Under the pieces are notes generated by a model that was not told the DNA's origin, made no database searches, and saw only the letters and a list, made by a program, of their open reading frames with translations. Of a stretch of 64,000 nt of DNA, positions 1 to 11,687 are shown piece by piece. Each line of letters begins with the position of its first letter. Positions within the stretch are counted from its first letter, which is position 1. Made by a program: the position numbers and the translations under genes. Location of the stretch: assembly GCF_032854445.1 (NCBI RefSeq), contig NC_088300.1, positions 60,114,984 to 60,178,983 on the forward strand. Reading direction: 5' to 3'. This DNA is from Liolophura sinensis. Lineage: Eukaryota > Mollusca > Polyplacophora > Chitonida > Chitonidae.

Positions 1-179
1 TTGTGCTCCTCTATTGAACGACTCATGAATGATACGCACTGAAACCATCGTTCTTCTTCGTACGACGCGATTCCAAGCGTGTACAAGCGATCAAAGTTCA
101 TCGCATGCGGGTCACCTGAGACTGCATAGGCTAAAACAAGTCTGCAGAAAAGCACGATGGCTACTGTCAGCGTCTCCAT
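1..179 (-). CDS. Leprecan/CRTAP-family protein, first coding exon (partial, runs off left edge)
   Basis: On the minus strand an open frame starts at the ATG at 179 and is still open at base 1, giving 59 codons. It begins with a typical signal peptide (METLTVAIVLFCRLVLAYA), followed by a segment with MNFDRLYTLGIASYEEERW and a following CVSFMSRSIEEH. This resembles the N-terminal TPR-like start of CRTAP and the prolyl 3-hydroxylases (P3H1-3/leprecan), ER proteins that act on procollagen. An in-frame ATG at 266 would add 29 residues before the signal peptide. I prefer 179 because it places the hydrophobic segment at the N terminus. The rest of the gene, including any catalytic 2-OG dioxygenase domain, lies outside the window, so CRTAP (non-catalytic) and P3H cannot be told apart. 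Family call rests on recognition of a short segment only. Confidence 0.6.
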   Translation of the reverse strand, partial: METLTVAIVLFCRLVLAYAVSGDPHAMNFDRLYTLGIASYEEERWFQCVSFMSRSIEEH

Positions 180-299
180 CGTTGTCACACGCACACAAAC
201 TACCGTTACAGGTACCACTTGTTTCACCACTTTCACTCCATCTGCCATGCATCCACGCCTTGACATCAACTAACTTCCGGATAACTTGGCGATAACAGC

Positions 300-380
300 A
301 GACTCCGCGCGCTGATTGGCAGAAAGTTTACAAGCGTGAGGTTCCTGACGATAAGTATCATATGTCGTTAACGCCGTTCT
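300..380 (-). promoter_or_regulatory. Candidate promoter of the leprecan-like gene
   Basis: The stretch is CpG-rich compared with what follows and carries ATTGG at 315-319, which reads as a CCAAT box for the minus-strand gene, about 140 bp upstream of its ATG. The first untranslated exon of the SIKE/FGFR1OP2-like gene might start divergently from here, but I see no convincing donor, so that is only a possibility. Confidence 0.35.
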
Positions 381-419
381 GGAAAGATTCAGCAACCTGT
401 ATCTTTTAATTATGAATAA

Positions 420-3400
420 GGAAGGCCTGTGCAATGTGGTTGTAATGGTGATAATAATAATGATATAAAAGCGTAATATTAGCCAAAAATAAATTATATT
501 ATATATTTTTTCATTCGCATAAGTTTTTCAACGGTTCAAAGAAATCGCATTAAAATGTGCATAACAAAAATTAACAAAGAATGAATTTTATACACGAATC
601 CGCAGGCCAACAGAACGATATTGGAACTTGCATGAGTTTTTTTTATGGTACTATAGAACATGTACATGTATTCTTCTCAGAATCTGATGTTAGAATATTT
701 GCTGCTCACTGCTGTCAAATACCACACAGGCTTGCCTCCCTTGAATAGCTCTCCTTTAGAAAGGGTTCAGGTTTGTAAAGAAATGTTGATGTCTGCTTTC
801 AAAGTTTGATTCTGAATGAATTATTGGTACTTCGTACTGCAGTATGGTGTATAAACAGCATTAACCATTCCAGTATGTTAAGTAAGAGATACCATCCCTA
901 CTAGAAAACCAGTATCATATCATATTTATTGTTCTTGTTTATGTTGTTGTTGTTTCAGACAGTTCTTCGAATTCTGTAGTTCTGCTGAAGCAAGTTGATT
1001 AACGCTCCCTTGCCCTGGCACAATATGGTCATTGACTGCATCTGCTAGTCGAAAAGAAAATGATTTCCAGGCAGTGGAGCAATTTCTATACTAGTTCTTG
1101 TTTAAAATTCTGACTTGAAGCTGAACAATGTGACATAGCCGGAGACCTTGATCTAAGGTAGCCCATAAGCCCGAAAGACTCCATTTCTTATATTGGCCTA
1201 GGGTTTTTGGAGTCTTCATGCTAACAGTAATAATTTCATACTCAACAAAGGTCCAGGCCGATGGCTTTGTTAGCAAACAAGTCTTGTACGAAGAAAAGAC
1301 ACCAACCTAAAGATCTGCTTTCCGGACCCACAGCACCGCCACCATTCGTCCCTACCCGCTTTAGAATAGATTTAGGCTTCCATGCACACACTCCTAGACT
1401 GTGGCTGCTATCTTCATACTGCTACACTATGAAGCAGGACATGCGCATAGGCCTAGATGCCTACATAGCTGCTCAACATGGCGGCCACAGCAGAGGAGCA
1501 TGTACGGTAGAAACCTTCAAGGCCATAATAAATCTATTCTAGAGTGAGTAAGGACATATGGTGGCAGTGCGGTGGGTGGGAAAAGCAGGTCTGTAGGTCC
1601 AACGACGCTAGGCCAGTTTACGAAAAAATTATTTACCCACATTTTGCCACAATCGCTATTTGCCTTTACATCACCATTCTCCTGTAAATCTTAGCCAAAG
1701 TGGAAAATAGGCTCTTATTTAGCAGGTCGCCATGCTGCCATGTTGTTAAAACCTGGGTCAGCGAGGCGCGCATACGTAGCAGCGGTTGACCTTTCCATGA
1801 AATTTAGAATGGAATGGATGTCGAAGATAACCCCTTTTGTTTTACTGCGAAATTAATTTGACAGTATGCACAAACTGTGGGGTCCGTCATCCTGCTGCAT
1901 AGCCTTCAATCAGTTGCAAATTCGTGCCTCTGCAGTAACATGGCTCTCTGTTTGGCAAAACTGACAGCCAGCTGATCAGAACATAGAGACATGGTGAAAG
2001 GTCAACCACGCATGCGTGGGGAGCAACAGCCCGATGTGTTAGGTCATGATGTCAACACGACATGTGAGCATAAGCCACAGTTGTGAATTATCTTGGATTC
2101 ACTGGCCATGAAGGCTACAGAATGTGGAAAAAAATGGCAGAGGAACAGAGAATTTCCTGGTGAACGTAATTTACTGGAGTTTTGCTCAGTAAATGTAGAT
2201 ATTGGTTCATTTTGCACAGATTTTTGTTGCTGTTCCTAAATACCTATATTTTACCCTGGAAGACACCTAGGCTGGTATCTACGCCTAACCCCACAGCCGA
2301 GATTTTTTGGCTAGAAAATCTCCTAACCTCGCGCCAAAAGATATGGAAATCAACCTAACAAGACACGACCACACAACCACTCTTAAATTACAACATTAGT
2401 GATGATTTCATCAGTTATCATGTTTGTAGAATAGAAATGACAATTTGTCTGGTCAGTGGAGCGAGAAAAATTAATTCTAAGTGTTCCAGTCAAGGCTTAA
2501 GGCGTTATGTGCACATCTGCTTTGTTATCCATGTTTTCTGCCTGTGGCCTCGGATACAATCCGGATTATGGATGCACCCGATGCGTTGCACGTGCACACT
2601 GCGATTTTGAAGAGAGAAAAGTCCGCAATTTAACAGATTTCCTGCATATCACTGGCCTGAAATGGATTTAAACATGTACGAGTGATTGAAAGCATCATTT
2701 TCCATCAATCCTGAACAGAAATTGACGTGTTCTGCTGTTTTAGAGTGGATTTACTGGCCCACTTCAGTGCAAGGGCCTACCATGTTTTTTAATTCAGTGA
2801 TTAACATTCAGGCAGGTAAATATCAGAAATTTTTGAAAATATACCTCAACATTTAGTTTAATTTAACTATGGACTTTCCAGACTACCAAAACAACCATTG
2901 AGTACTGAGGGAACCAGTCAGGTACGTGTTCTGTGGTGGAATATTGTCGTTACACCTGACCACTGATTTATCACTTATAGCTGTAAAGCTTCAGATTTGC
3001 TACTTATAAAGACAGGCTTTCATTTTTATTCAGTTGATGCCTGTTATGACACAGCTGTGGTACATGTTCAAACTCTCAAAGGAACTAGCCCCAGGAATCC
3101 ATTGGTATCTCTCAAAAAGTTGGTGTATGTAGAGTAGCCACAACTGCTTCTCATGGTAACTTACTAATGTTTTAACGTGTATACTATTGTTGCTAGTGTC
3201 ACTACAGACAGAGCTGGAATATGACCCTCTGACCTTTAGTGTATCCACTGGTGGCTATATCAACTCCTTTCTTTATAACATCTGCAATCCAAAACAGGTG
3301 TCAACGGTGGCTTTTCTATGCTGCCATTCATATGAAGGTGAAAAAGTCAGACAGACTTTGTTCCAGTTGAGTGACATCTTGGATGTGGGAAAAAAAGATT

Positions 3401-4031
3401 AAAGGTGGGGATTCTCCAGGTGTATTTTTCTCGCTTGATGCAGAGGCAGTTTAAGCTCCACCTAGGCTAAATTGAAAGGGTCATGTTCCTGCCTTTAACC
3501 AAGTGATATTTGTTACAATGGTCATAAGTTCCACTGTAGCTTGTACATGGGAACTCATGGCGTCTGAACTCTTTTTCTATAACATTTTTTTCATGCCACT
3601 TTTCGGTAAAATTTTGAGGATTAATGTTTTACTCTGAGACAGAACTGAAAATCTTTTTGAGGCGGTATTGCCATACTCTGCTGGTATTGAACTGTTTTAG
3701 ATTTAGGAAGGCTTTCAAAATGGCAATGGAATGAGGTTAAGCAGCCTGGTACCATCAAATGGCAGCTAATGTGTTCCCAAAACTATTTGATATTTGATTT
3801 TGTTGGTATCAGTGGTTAGTTTGTCTTATTCATCCAGGAACTGGAAATGGGAAAGATGTAGGTGTGGGTGCCATGAGTGCAGAGAAATTAGGCCTGTGTT
3901 TGAGAGGGACTGAATGTCTGAATTTTGAACGAGCTGACTTATTCATCTGCACTTAACATTCTTGAGTAACATTCGTGGCAGTAACCAAATGAGTAAACCA
4001 ATGATTGAAATTATGGCTTTCATGTTTTCAG
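420..4031. other. Non-coding stretch upstream of the SIKE/FGFR1OP2-like gene
   Basis: AT-rich sequence with no convincing coding exon. It is either intergenic or the first intron of the gene starting at 4048, whose ATG-bearing exon begins at a splice acceptor at 4030-4031, implying an untranslated exon upstream. A short inverted repeat (GGTTGACCTTTCCAT at 1784, inverted at 1991-2006) next to the palindrome CACGCATGCGTG is the only structure noticed. Confidence 0.4.
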
Positions 4032-4047
4032 ACGTTCGGTATCTGAC

Positions 4048-6470
4048 ATGGCTCTGAGTATTGAACAGATATTGACAGATGCTCGTCTTCTGGTGACACG
4101 GCTGAAAGATCATGACGGCACAGCAGATAATCTCCTCACTCAAACTCAAACTTTATATCAGAGAATGGATGCCATGAAACAGGTATGTAAACGGTTCCAC
4201 AGTGGGTAAAGTCGCTTACTATTTTTTAGTTTGGAGATAGAACTGAATTGTGATGTGATTGCCATCTGCAGTGCTTTATAATTTATATATATTAAATATA
4301 TAATATAATTTGAGATATTGATATATAATATAAGATATAATTTGTCAGAAAAATGCACTGAACTGAACTCTGAATTTAAGTATGCACTGTAAAATTTTTG
4401 TGAGCATTGTAGTTGACCTAGAATTTCATACATGACTAAATTACTGATTTTGCTTGGTTCAGAGAGATCGCCTGGTTTGATCGTAGAAAAGTGTTTTAAA
4501 GTAGTTTGATATCCTGCACCAGAAGTCTCAGCACCAAAAGTAACTTTTTATGACCTTTATTTGCTACCCTAATTCCTAAACCTTTTCGCAGTATGAAACA
4601 GAAACTTTCAGTGTAATTTATGCAAACTTTCAATTTGATTTTTGAGACGAAACTACATTTGTTGGGTTAGCCAATTTCAGGGCTTCATAAAAAGTATAAT
4701 TTTATCAGTTTACACAGAATAATGCCTTCAGAATATGCTTGAATAAACACCTTGCAAGCATGCAAAAAGGTTGAAGAATTACAGCAGTCAAAATGCACCT
4801 TTGGTGGCGAATTTTCAAGTACAATACAGTAAGTTTTGAAGTTGTAGTAAGTTGTTGCATTATGTTGTAGTATGAAGACGATATCACAGAACTGAACGAA
4901 ATCGCCCGACACAGGCCCAGGTCCACATTGGTCCTAGGAATTGCTCAGGAGAACCGTCAAATCCGAGAACTTCAGCATGAGAATCGCGAGCTGCGGCTGT
5001 CTCTGGAGGAACATCAGTCTGCACTAGAGCTGATCATGAGCAAATACAGAGAGCAGATTCTCAAACTGCTGACCAGTAACAAGCTTGAACAGAGAGCTGT
5101 GCATAATGATCAAACAATGGTCAGTGAGATCACTTTTGAAAATGAACATGGTGTTGTGATTTATCTGGAATACAACATTTTTTTTCTATATTGAAGTATA
5201 ATTTCCTTGAAAATTTGGTTTTTTAACCATCCTTTGCTTTTATCTCAAAGTTTTAACAACAGATAGCTGTACACAAATCTGAAGAGATAGAATCAGATAT
5301 CTTTTCAGTCACAGTGGTGTCTAAATTAGTTTTTAGCTATATGCCAGCAAGGTTATATTGAGAGAGTTAAGACTTAAGAATGTTTAAGTCAAGCAAAGGA
5401 GTCACAATGATTCTGATCTCTCTTTGGGAATGTTGGGTACATCGCTTCTTTCGCTTTTTGTAATTGTTGTTTATGTAATTTGGGAAGGAAGATAACCCAG
5501 TAATTGCATGTATGAAGTAATATAGTGTGTGTGTAAATGGTTTTCTCTTCAATATGAAAGTAAAAACTTTAGTATTCGCCTCCCTTGCCCAATGAAAAAG
5601 GAGCTAGTTAATGATCCAAAGCTGTGTTTTGTAGTTTGAAGCCGATATAGCTTTCCAGACATTTATGGTACAAGCAATCAATCATGACACAGATTTATCA
5701 GTGCAGGGACCTATTCCGCAAAGCTGTTTCTGACAAGTCAAAATTTAAAAATGGGTTATGATGCTTAAGTTTGGTATGGTCATTTGAAATCCTGACACAT
5801 TTGTTCTAAGATAACATTGATGAGGTGGACAAAATTTTAGTTTCAAAAGCCAAAAAACAATCTTTAACAACATATTTCAAAATCTGAAATGGATTTGTGG
5901 AAGTAACCCCATAGTTTAAGCTTTTATGATGATGGTAATAGGTTTTATTTTTATCTTTTCTTTTACTTCAGAATGGTACAGCCAGCCAAATACTTCAATT
6001 TCTTGATTTGCTAATAAGTAACTTTCTTGTCATGTAACTGGTATTAACAGCATGAAGGAATTTTCAGAAATTGTATTGCCTCTACTAAAGGCTTGGTTTA
6101 TCTGTCTCTCTTGTTTGTACAGGAAGCTTGTTCTCTGATGGATAAAGTGTGTGAGATGGCTGCTGTCATGCAGAAGGCTATAAACTTAGATGAAAAACTG
6201 GATGCCAATGAAATGGAAATGTTGAGTCGGTTGAAACGAGAAAATCAAGGACTGAGAGAGTTACTCAGTATTAGTTCTTCCATAAATGGCACGCCAGCGA
6301 GTGAAAACCAGAAAAATTCAACTGCTGCCAAAACACAAACCGATGAATCTCTTGGGGAAACCAGCTCTAGCACCAAACCAACAACACCTCGAAATGATAA
6401 GACTGAAAATTCTGAACCAACTGAATCCACAGAAACCCTTAAACCAGAAAGTGGATCTGGTAGCTCCTAA
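4048..6470 (+). CDS. FGFR1OP2: SIKE/FGFR1OP2-family coiled-coil protein (three coding exons)
   Basis: Coding exons 4048-4182, 4871-5119 and 6123-6470 join in phase 0 to 243 aa. All junctions are GT-AG (acceptor TTTTCAG before the first, donor AG|GTATGT, acceptor GTTGTAG, donor ATG|GTCAGT, acceptor TGTACAG). The product opens MALSIEQILTDARLLVTRL and contains the family hallmarks RHRPRSTLV, QENRQIRELQ and EEHQSALELIMSKYREQ, followed by EMAAVMQKAI and RLKRENQGLREL. These are strongly conserved in vertebrate SIKE1 and FGFR1OP2, small coiled-coil subunits of the STRIPAK phosphatase/kinase complex. Residues 1-185 are mostly heptad-rich; the last ~55 are a Ser/Thr/Glu-rich low-complexity tail. Vertebrates have two paralogues; a single invertebrate gene would be co-orthologous, so the symbol is a family label. 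Intron 1 carries a MITE (4570-4791) and a fragment of another repeat. Confidence 0.93.
4505..4566 (-). repeat. Fragment of an unnamed dispersed repeat
   Basis: Reverse complement reads AGCAAATAAAGGTCAT...TTACTTTTGGTGCTGAG then GGATATCA. This matches the 14.54-kb copy closely and more distantly those at 23.1, 28.6, 46.2 and 51.3 kb. It abuts the MITE at 4570. Confidence 0.45.
4570..4791 (-). mobile_element. MITE, copy 1 of a three-copy family
   Basis: A 222-bp element bounded by TAATTC...GAATTA, inverted relative to the copies at 30220-30435 and 51974-52181. The three share order and spacing of many words, for example CCAACAAATGTAGTTT / CCAACCAATGTAGTTT and AAATTACACTGAAAG. It sits in the first coding intron of the SIKE/FGFR1OP2-like gene, ending about 80 bp before the second coding exon. 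It has no coding capacity. Confidence 0.65.
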
Positions 6471-7310
6471 CACTTCCCGGATCACATGATACAGACCCAC
6501 ATTATGTGGACTTCCTTGCATGCACAGCGATTCTTTTCTTTTTTGATTTTGTTTGGTACTGTGACGACGTGGCGTTAACATGTTTAATATCGACAGATCT
6601 GGTCACAAAATTTACACCTTCAAAAGTCTGTCAGATAAGGGAACATTTTCACAGAAATTTGCACAGAAAATTGTCATTAAATATACATTTGTGTGTTGAA
6701 ACCTCACAAGGTGAAATTTAAGAGAAGAAATCATTTCATGAACTTTTGTGAAAGTGGCACCTGTATCTGAATCTTTTCAACATCCTTCCTGCATATTTAT
6801 GACCTTTCAGTTAAATATTTATTATTAAATAATAGAGAATCATATTTAATTGTACATCATCTTCATGTGATGAGAAATCCTGTTAGTATCAGTTACATTT
6901 CAATTTTAAATACAAAACTTTTGATTCTTCTGTCAATCTAAAGAAAACTTCTGATTGCCTTTTATTTTAATAAGTTTATGATTTTGTTTTTGAAGTCAAT
7001 TTATTTATGATACTGAAGCCATCACAGCTGGTTTTCTGTGTGGACATATTTTGTACAGTGTGACTTGGCCGGGACCAGAGTGTATGTGACAGTGGTATTG
7101 AGTGAAGGTAGATGAATGGTATGGACGTATAAAGAAATCTCTGTACTATGCTGAAACTGTAACAATTTCAGCATGTTTGTACATACACGTACACACACTC
7201 AGTACTGAAAATATGCCAGTAACAATTTACATATCTGTCCGTACATATTAATATATGTATTTGTATACTGTGTATTTGTAGAAATAAAAGGCACTAGATT
7301 ATCAGAGCTG
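6471..7310 (+). other. 3' UTR of the SIKE/FGFR1OP2-like gene with poly(A) signal
   Basis: AT-rich sequence follows the TAA stop. A canonical AATAAA lies at 7283-7288, about 815 bp after the stop, and no other gene signal intervenes. Cleavage would fall near 7300-7310. Confidence 0.55.
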
Positions 7311-7792
7311 CTTTTGAGCTGTCTGCGGAATCCGACTTGCTTTATCGGGCAGATAGGGGCTCAAAACCAGTCCGTAACACTTATGCCATATACCAGCCAC
7401 CTACATATGTATAAAGGTATGAAACGGCTTTTGGCAACCACCACCATCCAGTGTTTCCAAAATTCAAGAAATAAAGCTTCCTTTTCCACTTGTCCCTACC
7501 GGGGGCTATTATGTTCTTGAATCCACCATTAGTATTTCCAAATCAGTTGAATTTTGTCCCAGTTTCAGTGTGCTAATTGAGCCCATAAAACATCGGCGGT
7601 GTCTACATGCAATTTTGCTAAGACTAGGAATTTGTCTCTATTGTGGCTATCTCCCTTTAGAAGTGAGATAACCTAGAGTAGAGTAAGATGGTGAGTGGAC
7701 ACCATTGATGTCTTATGGGCTTAATTAGCACATATGAGTGCAACTGGGACAAAATACTTTTTGTAAATACTACCGGTGGATTTGAGAAGATA

Positions 7793-10700
7793 CAGGGTTC
7801 GTACACCTTAGGTATTATGAAAATTAAAGACTTTTTAAAGACTTTTAAGGCTGTCATTCTCCAAAATTAAAGACCAATTTCATCAAGTTGTTTGTAAAGA
7901 TCTATTCATTTAATCGTTGTCTTACACCACACAAAGAATTTTTCACTTCTATGATGGCGACTAGTGTATTGCGGCTGGAGGAAGGCAGAGTACCCGTGGT
8001 AAACCAGCGACCTTTGGTGAGTTATACCAGCTGAACTTGTATGACTGACTCGACATATTGATGAACTGCATGCGATCTGTAATGAACTTAATGCGAACGG
8101 AAGTCACAACTTCCATGTAAAGCCATATAAATAGCAACACCGACTGCATATTGCGATCAAGGCCTCACACAGTGAAAGCATGAGAATCATGAAAATCCCT
8201 TGACACAGGTATTGAAACCACGCTCGTGCAGCCTCAGGTTGATGGACAAGCACCTATATTTGAGATAGCTACACCATCAGCGACCATACTGAATACGAAG
8301 CAAGCCAGAGAGTTAAATTGTTAAATTAACCCTCTGGCTCTCTGTTAAATTAAACACTTTTAATTGGGACAAATTCCAGCAGACACAGATTTTAATGTTG
8401 AATGAGTCAGTTAAGATAACTGAACACATTTCAAATCTCAAATGCCAATTCAGGCAAACACACATTAAGGTAACAGGCAATAAAACAAGAAGTTCAATCA
8501 CACAGTACGTGTTCAGATAATGGTTTAGAGCACAGTTTTAATGAGGTCCATTAGGTCTCACTCAGTTTAGATAACTCACTAAAGTCTCTAAAATTTCAGA
8601 TGCCTGTAGCCTAATTCTTAAGATTTTTCAGGATTTCCTCTATTTCTCTGTCAATATCTGTAATACTGTTGGATTTCTCCTTAGCACTTCTCCTGAGGCT
8701 GTTGGCTCTTGCCACATAGGTAATGTCCCCTGTTGCCTCTGCCCTCTCTGAAAACTCTTCTGATGACTTGTATAAACCTGCTATGTTCTGTTCGATTCTC
8801 TTTTTCTTCATTTTCAATCCCTCTAACTGGTCCATTGTTGACTTTCTTTTCTGTGCTTGTTTATGTGATTCTTTCTGTCTTTTCACATCATCTAGGTGGG
8901 CCATATACTTCTGCCTTGCACTGCCTACAGCAAGCACTAGAGGCTTTGTAAGGTTTACACCTGAAATACCACCAACTGCTGAGAGGTGATCAAGGACTAT
9001 TCTCTGAGCCACGAAAGATCTTTCTTGCAAGTTGTCTGTTGCAACTTCTTTATTCACAGAGAATCCCCGCTCCACACTTGCCTGGCCATGTGACAAAATA
9101 AGAAGGCTTTTGACAACTCGCCATAACTTTTTGGCTTTGTGGGCAAGATGGTCATGCAAAAAAACATCAACTCTCTGGGTATCAAGCTTTGGATTAAATT
9201 CACTAAAGCTTGCCTCTGCCATTGGAACTTCTTGATCCAAGAACTCTTGGTACTCTCTAATCACATCATCACAATTTGACTCAATGATTTTCTTACTGTC
9301 CACCAGACACTTTAACAGTCTCTTCATCTTTGCTACACAGCCAGATTTGTCCAGAACCATCTGTCTCGGATCTAAACACTTCATGTTACGAACAAGAGTG
9401 TAACTCAATGGTGATTTGTTTTGAAGTTTCTTGACAACGCGAAGTAATGCTTCACGGTGACCCTGTTGCAGCTCAATGAGTTGACGATCTGAAATTTTCT
9501 TCTTTGAATGCAACCGCTTTACTTCATTTTCTGCTGAAAACCCAAGATCTACTGCTGATACTTCTTTCCACAGCTTTTTGTCTCTTACGTCAAGCTTAAT
9601 TAGTTTAAGTGGGGTATCAATTTCTTTTAGAACATCTGCTTTGATCACTGACTGAAGCAGGCTTTTTAGCAAGTAGGAGAGGTCATCTGACATGAAGGGC
9701 AGCAGTGGTCTTTCTGCTTGATACATGGTCAGGAATGGTGTCAGCAGTTTGCTTACTGTCAGGAACATATGGATATTTGCATAAAGTAAAACATTCTGAC
9801 ATCCTTCCTGCACAGTTTGAAATGACTTTGTCCCAGGGTCTTTCACTTTTTTGTCTTGAACAGCCTTAACAAACATTTTCACATTGTCGAACATCTCCAA
9901 TGCTCTTTCAGCAACAGGGACATTTTCCACCCACCTGTGCTTACAAAACATCAACGGAAATGTGTTGGAACCTGTCAGTTTTGAGAAGTCTTCTCGTCGT
10001 GCAGGGGAATCTTTAAACAGCCAGTACAAAGATGAAAGGAAATTGTGAACACCATTGTCAGATTTAAAGAACCCATCTTTCAGGGCACCGTGGATAACAT
10101 GAAGTCCACAACTGCCAATGTTCAGAAATTTGTTTCCAGTGTCTTTTTCGACCTTGTCTTGGAGCATATCAAAAAGTTTCCAATTTACGGATGGCCCATC
10201 CATTGATACCTGTTGTAAATTTGAAAGATTCATCCTCTCAAGATCTTCACACACACTCTCAAGTAGGGCTTCAGCATTTGTATGGCCCAAGAACTGTGAT
10301 CCCAGATATCTAGTGGAAACACAATTTGTGTCCCAAAATCTTACATGTAGGTCAAGCTGCTCATTCTTCGTTACCTTATTGAGGCTTTCATCGAAGCAGA
10401 GCACAAATTGTTCTTGTTTTACACGACTTTCCAACAAGGATTTGAAATGTGGAGCAAGTCCAAAACAACACAAATATGCTGTTTTCTTCTCACCACATGT
10501 AAATCGTTTCGCAATTTCACTATCTGGAAACATGGTTTTGAAAACAGCTTGAATCCCTTCGTTGGATTTGTAGGAATGGTGATGTTGTGCAGTGTGAAGC
10601 GTCCATATGATCTCTGCTTTGACAGTCTCCTCTCTCTCCACAAATGATGTTAATGTTGAGCTGATTGGTCGATCTGAAAAACATGAATTTAAAAATAATT

Positions 10701-11687
10701 ACAACCTGTTAATGATTTTGTTTCTCTTCCATTAAAATCTGAAATATTAGATAAATACTGAAAAACAAAAAAGAGGAAGGGAACAACTATTGACAAACTT
10801 AATTTGATGGTGTCTTCCCTGAATAATACAAATTTGCTACTGTGCACAAATACAGGGCATGCAGAACCCAGAACTGTTTATAATATTAACGTATAGTTGT
10901 TATGTGAAACTGTATTATTAAGGGGGGACTACTCATGTATTTACATCAAGTTTGTCATAAGTTGTCCCCCCTGATTCGAAATATAACCAGCATGTGGCCA
11001 CAGCTCAGTCTCAGCTCCCAAACATTCCGAGGCCAATAAGCTTTGGTGCATACCTGGCCCAGCCTGAGAGAAAGAAGCTGTAAAAATCTTGACATAGGTT
11101 GACCGTCAAAATCTGGACCTTTACATGCCGGCAGCTGGGGGGGGTGCCTAGCAACAAACTTTACATCTCGCCTTGTGTTTATCTGGATCTTTTTCCAACC
11201 ACCCGACATATTCACTGTTTTCCAGCCATATTTCGTGGAACAAACAATAGCCAGGCATGTTTAACATTGTTAGCAAGTTCACATACTACGGCTTCCTCGA
11301 TTCAAACCAATCCCGTCAGAAAACTTTCCTGAGAACCCGCGCAATTTCCGGTTTCGGAAACCAGCTTTTTCAATGACTACTTATGATGTGGTTCTGTTTC
11401 CGATATTACAATCTGCAACACTCGGCAATTTTCGTGTGAAGGGGCTCAAATGGGGTTTCTGAAATATGGTGTCTAACCGTATGATTTTCGTGGATGATTC
11501 TTAATTGTTAGCTTGTAATATTAATTACTCAGCAATAATTTTTTTCACTGGTTGCAGTTTATAATTTTTAAAGACTTTTAAAGACCCTGATCTCACTTTT
11601 ATCATATTTTAAGGTTTTTAAGGCCCTTAATTAAACACAACGAATATTAAAGACTTTTGAGGAAATTAAGGCAGCGTACGAACCCTG
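7793..11687 (-). mobile_element. DNA transposon with hAT-like transposase, 3,895 bp
   Basis: Terminal inverted repeats start CAGGGTTCGTAC at both ends (7793 on plus, 11687 on minus), with subterminal runs of AAAGACTTTTAAAG-type repeats at each end. The sequence AAGATA directly abuts both ends (7787-7792 and 11688-11693). The intact left arm of the surrounding foldback element predicts an empty site carrying one copy, so AAGATA is the target duplication. Inside is a transposase exon on the minus strand. A 6-bp duplication is unusual for hAT (normally 8 bp), so superfamily assignment is open; IS3EU-like elements with 6-bp duplications are one alternative. Confidence 0.85.
8611..10673 (-). CDS. 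Transposase, hAT-type C-terminal dimerisation region, main exon
   Basis: An uninterrupted frame of about 686 codons ends at TAA at 8611. Upstream it is open through a splice acceptor (TTTTTCAG, exon from 10673), so the true N terminus is in an unidentified exon between there and 11687. The first in-frame candidate (GTG at 10641) is not a plausible start. The protein belongs to a transposase-like family widespread in cnidarians, fish and molluscs, with segments FPDSEIAKRFTCGEKKTAYL, QVSMDGPSVNWK, GSCGLHVIHGALKDGFF and CKHRWVENVPVAERA. Near residue 510-535, LSHGQASVERGFSVNKE resembles the hAT C-terminal dimerisation motif. A basic, coiled-coil tail (KRKSTMDQLEGLKMKKKRI) ends it. The absence of internal stops suggests fairly recent activity. 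Catalytic acidic residues cannot be assigned without an alignment. Confidence 0.8.

Noticed and set aside
1261-1542. 93-aa plus frame as a coding exon
   Set aside because: No recognisable motif and no flanking acceptor/donor pair; contains many rare-looking residues typical of random frames.
8723-10647. Plus-strand frames of 67-144 aa opposite the transposase
   Set aside because: Shadows of the minus-strand transposase frame.
10955-11215. 86-aa minus frame as the missing first transposase exon
   Set aside because: Composition is not transposase-like, and no donor joins it in phase to the acceptor at 10674.
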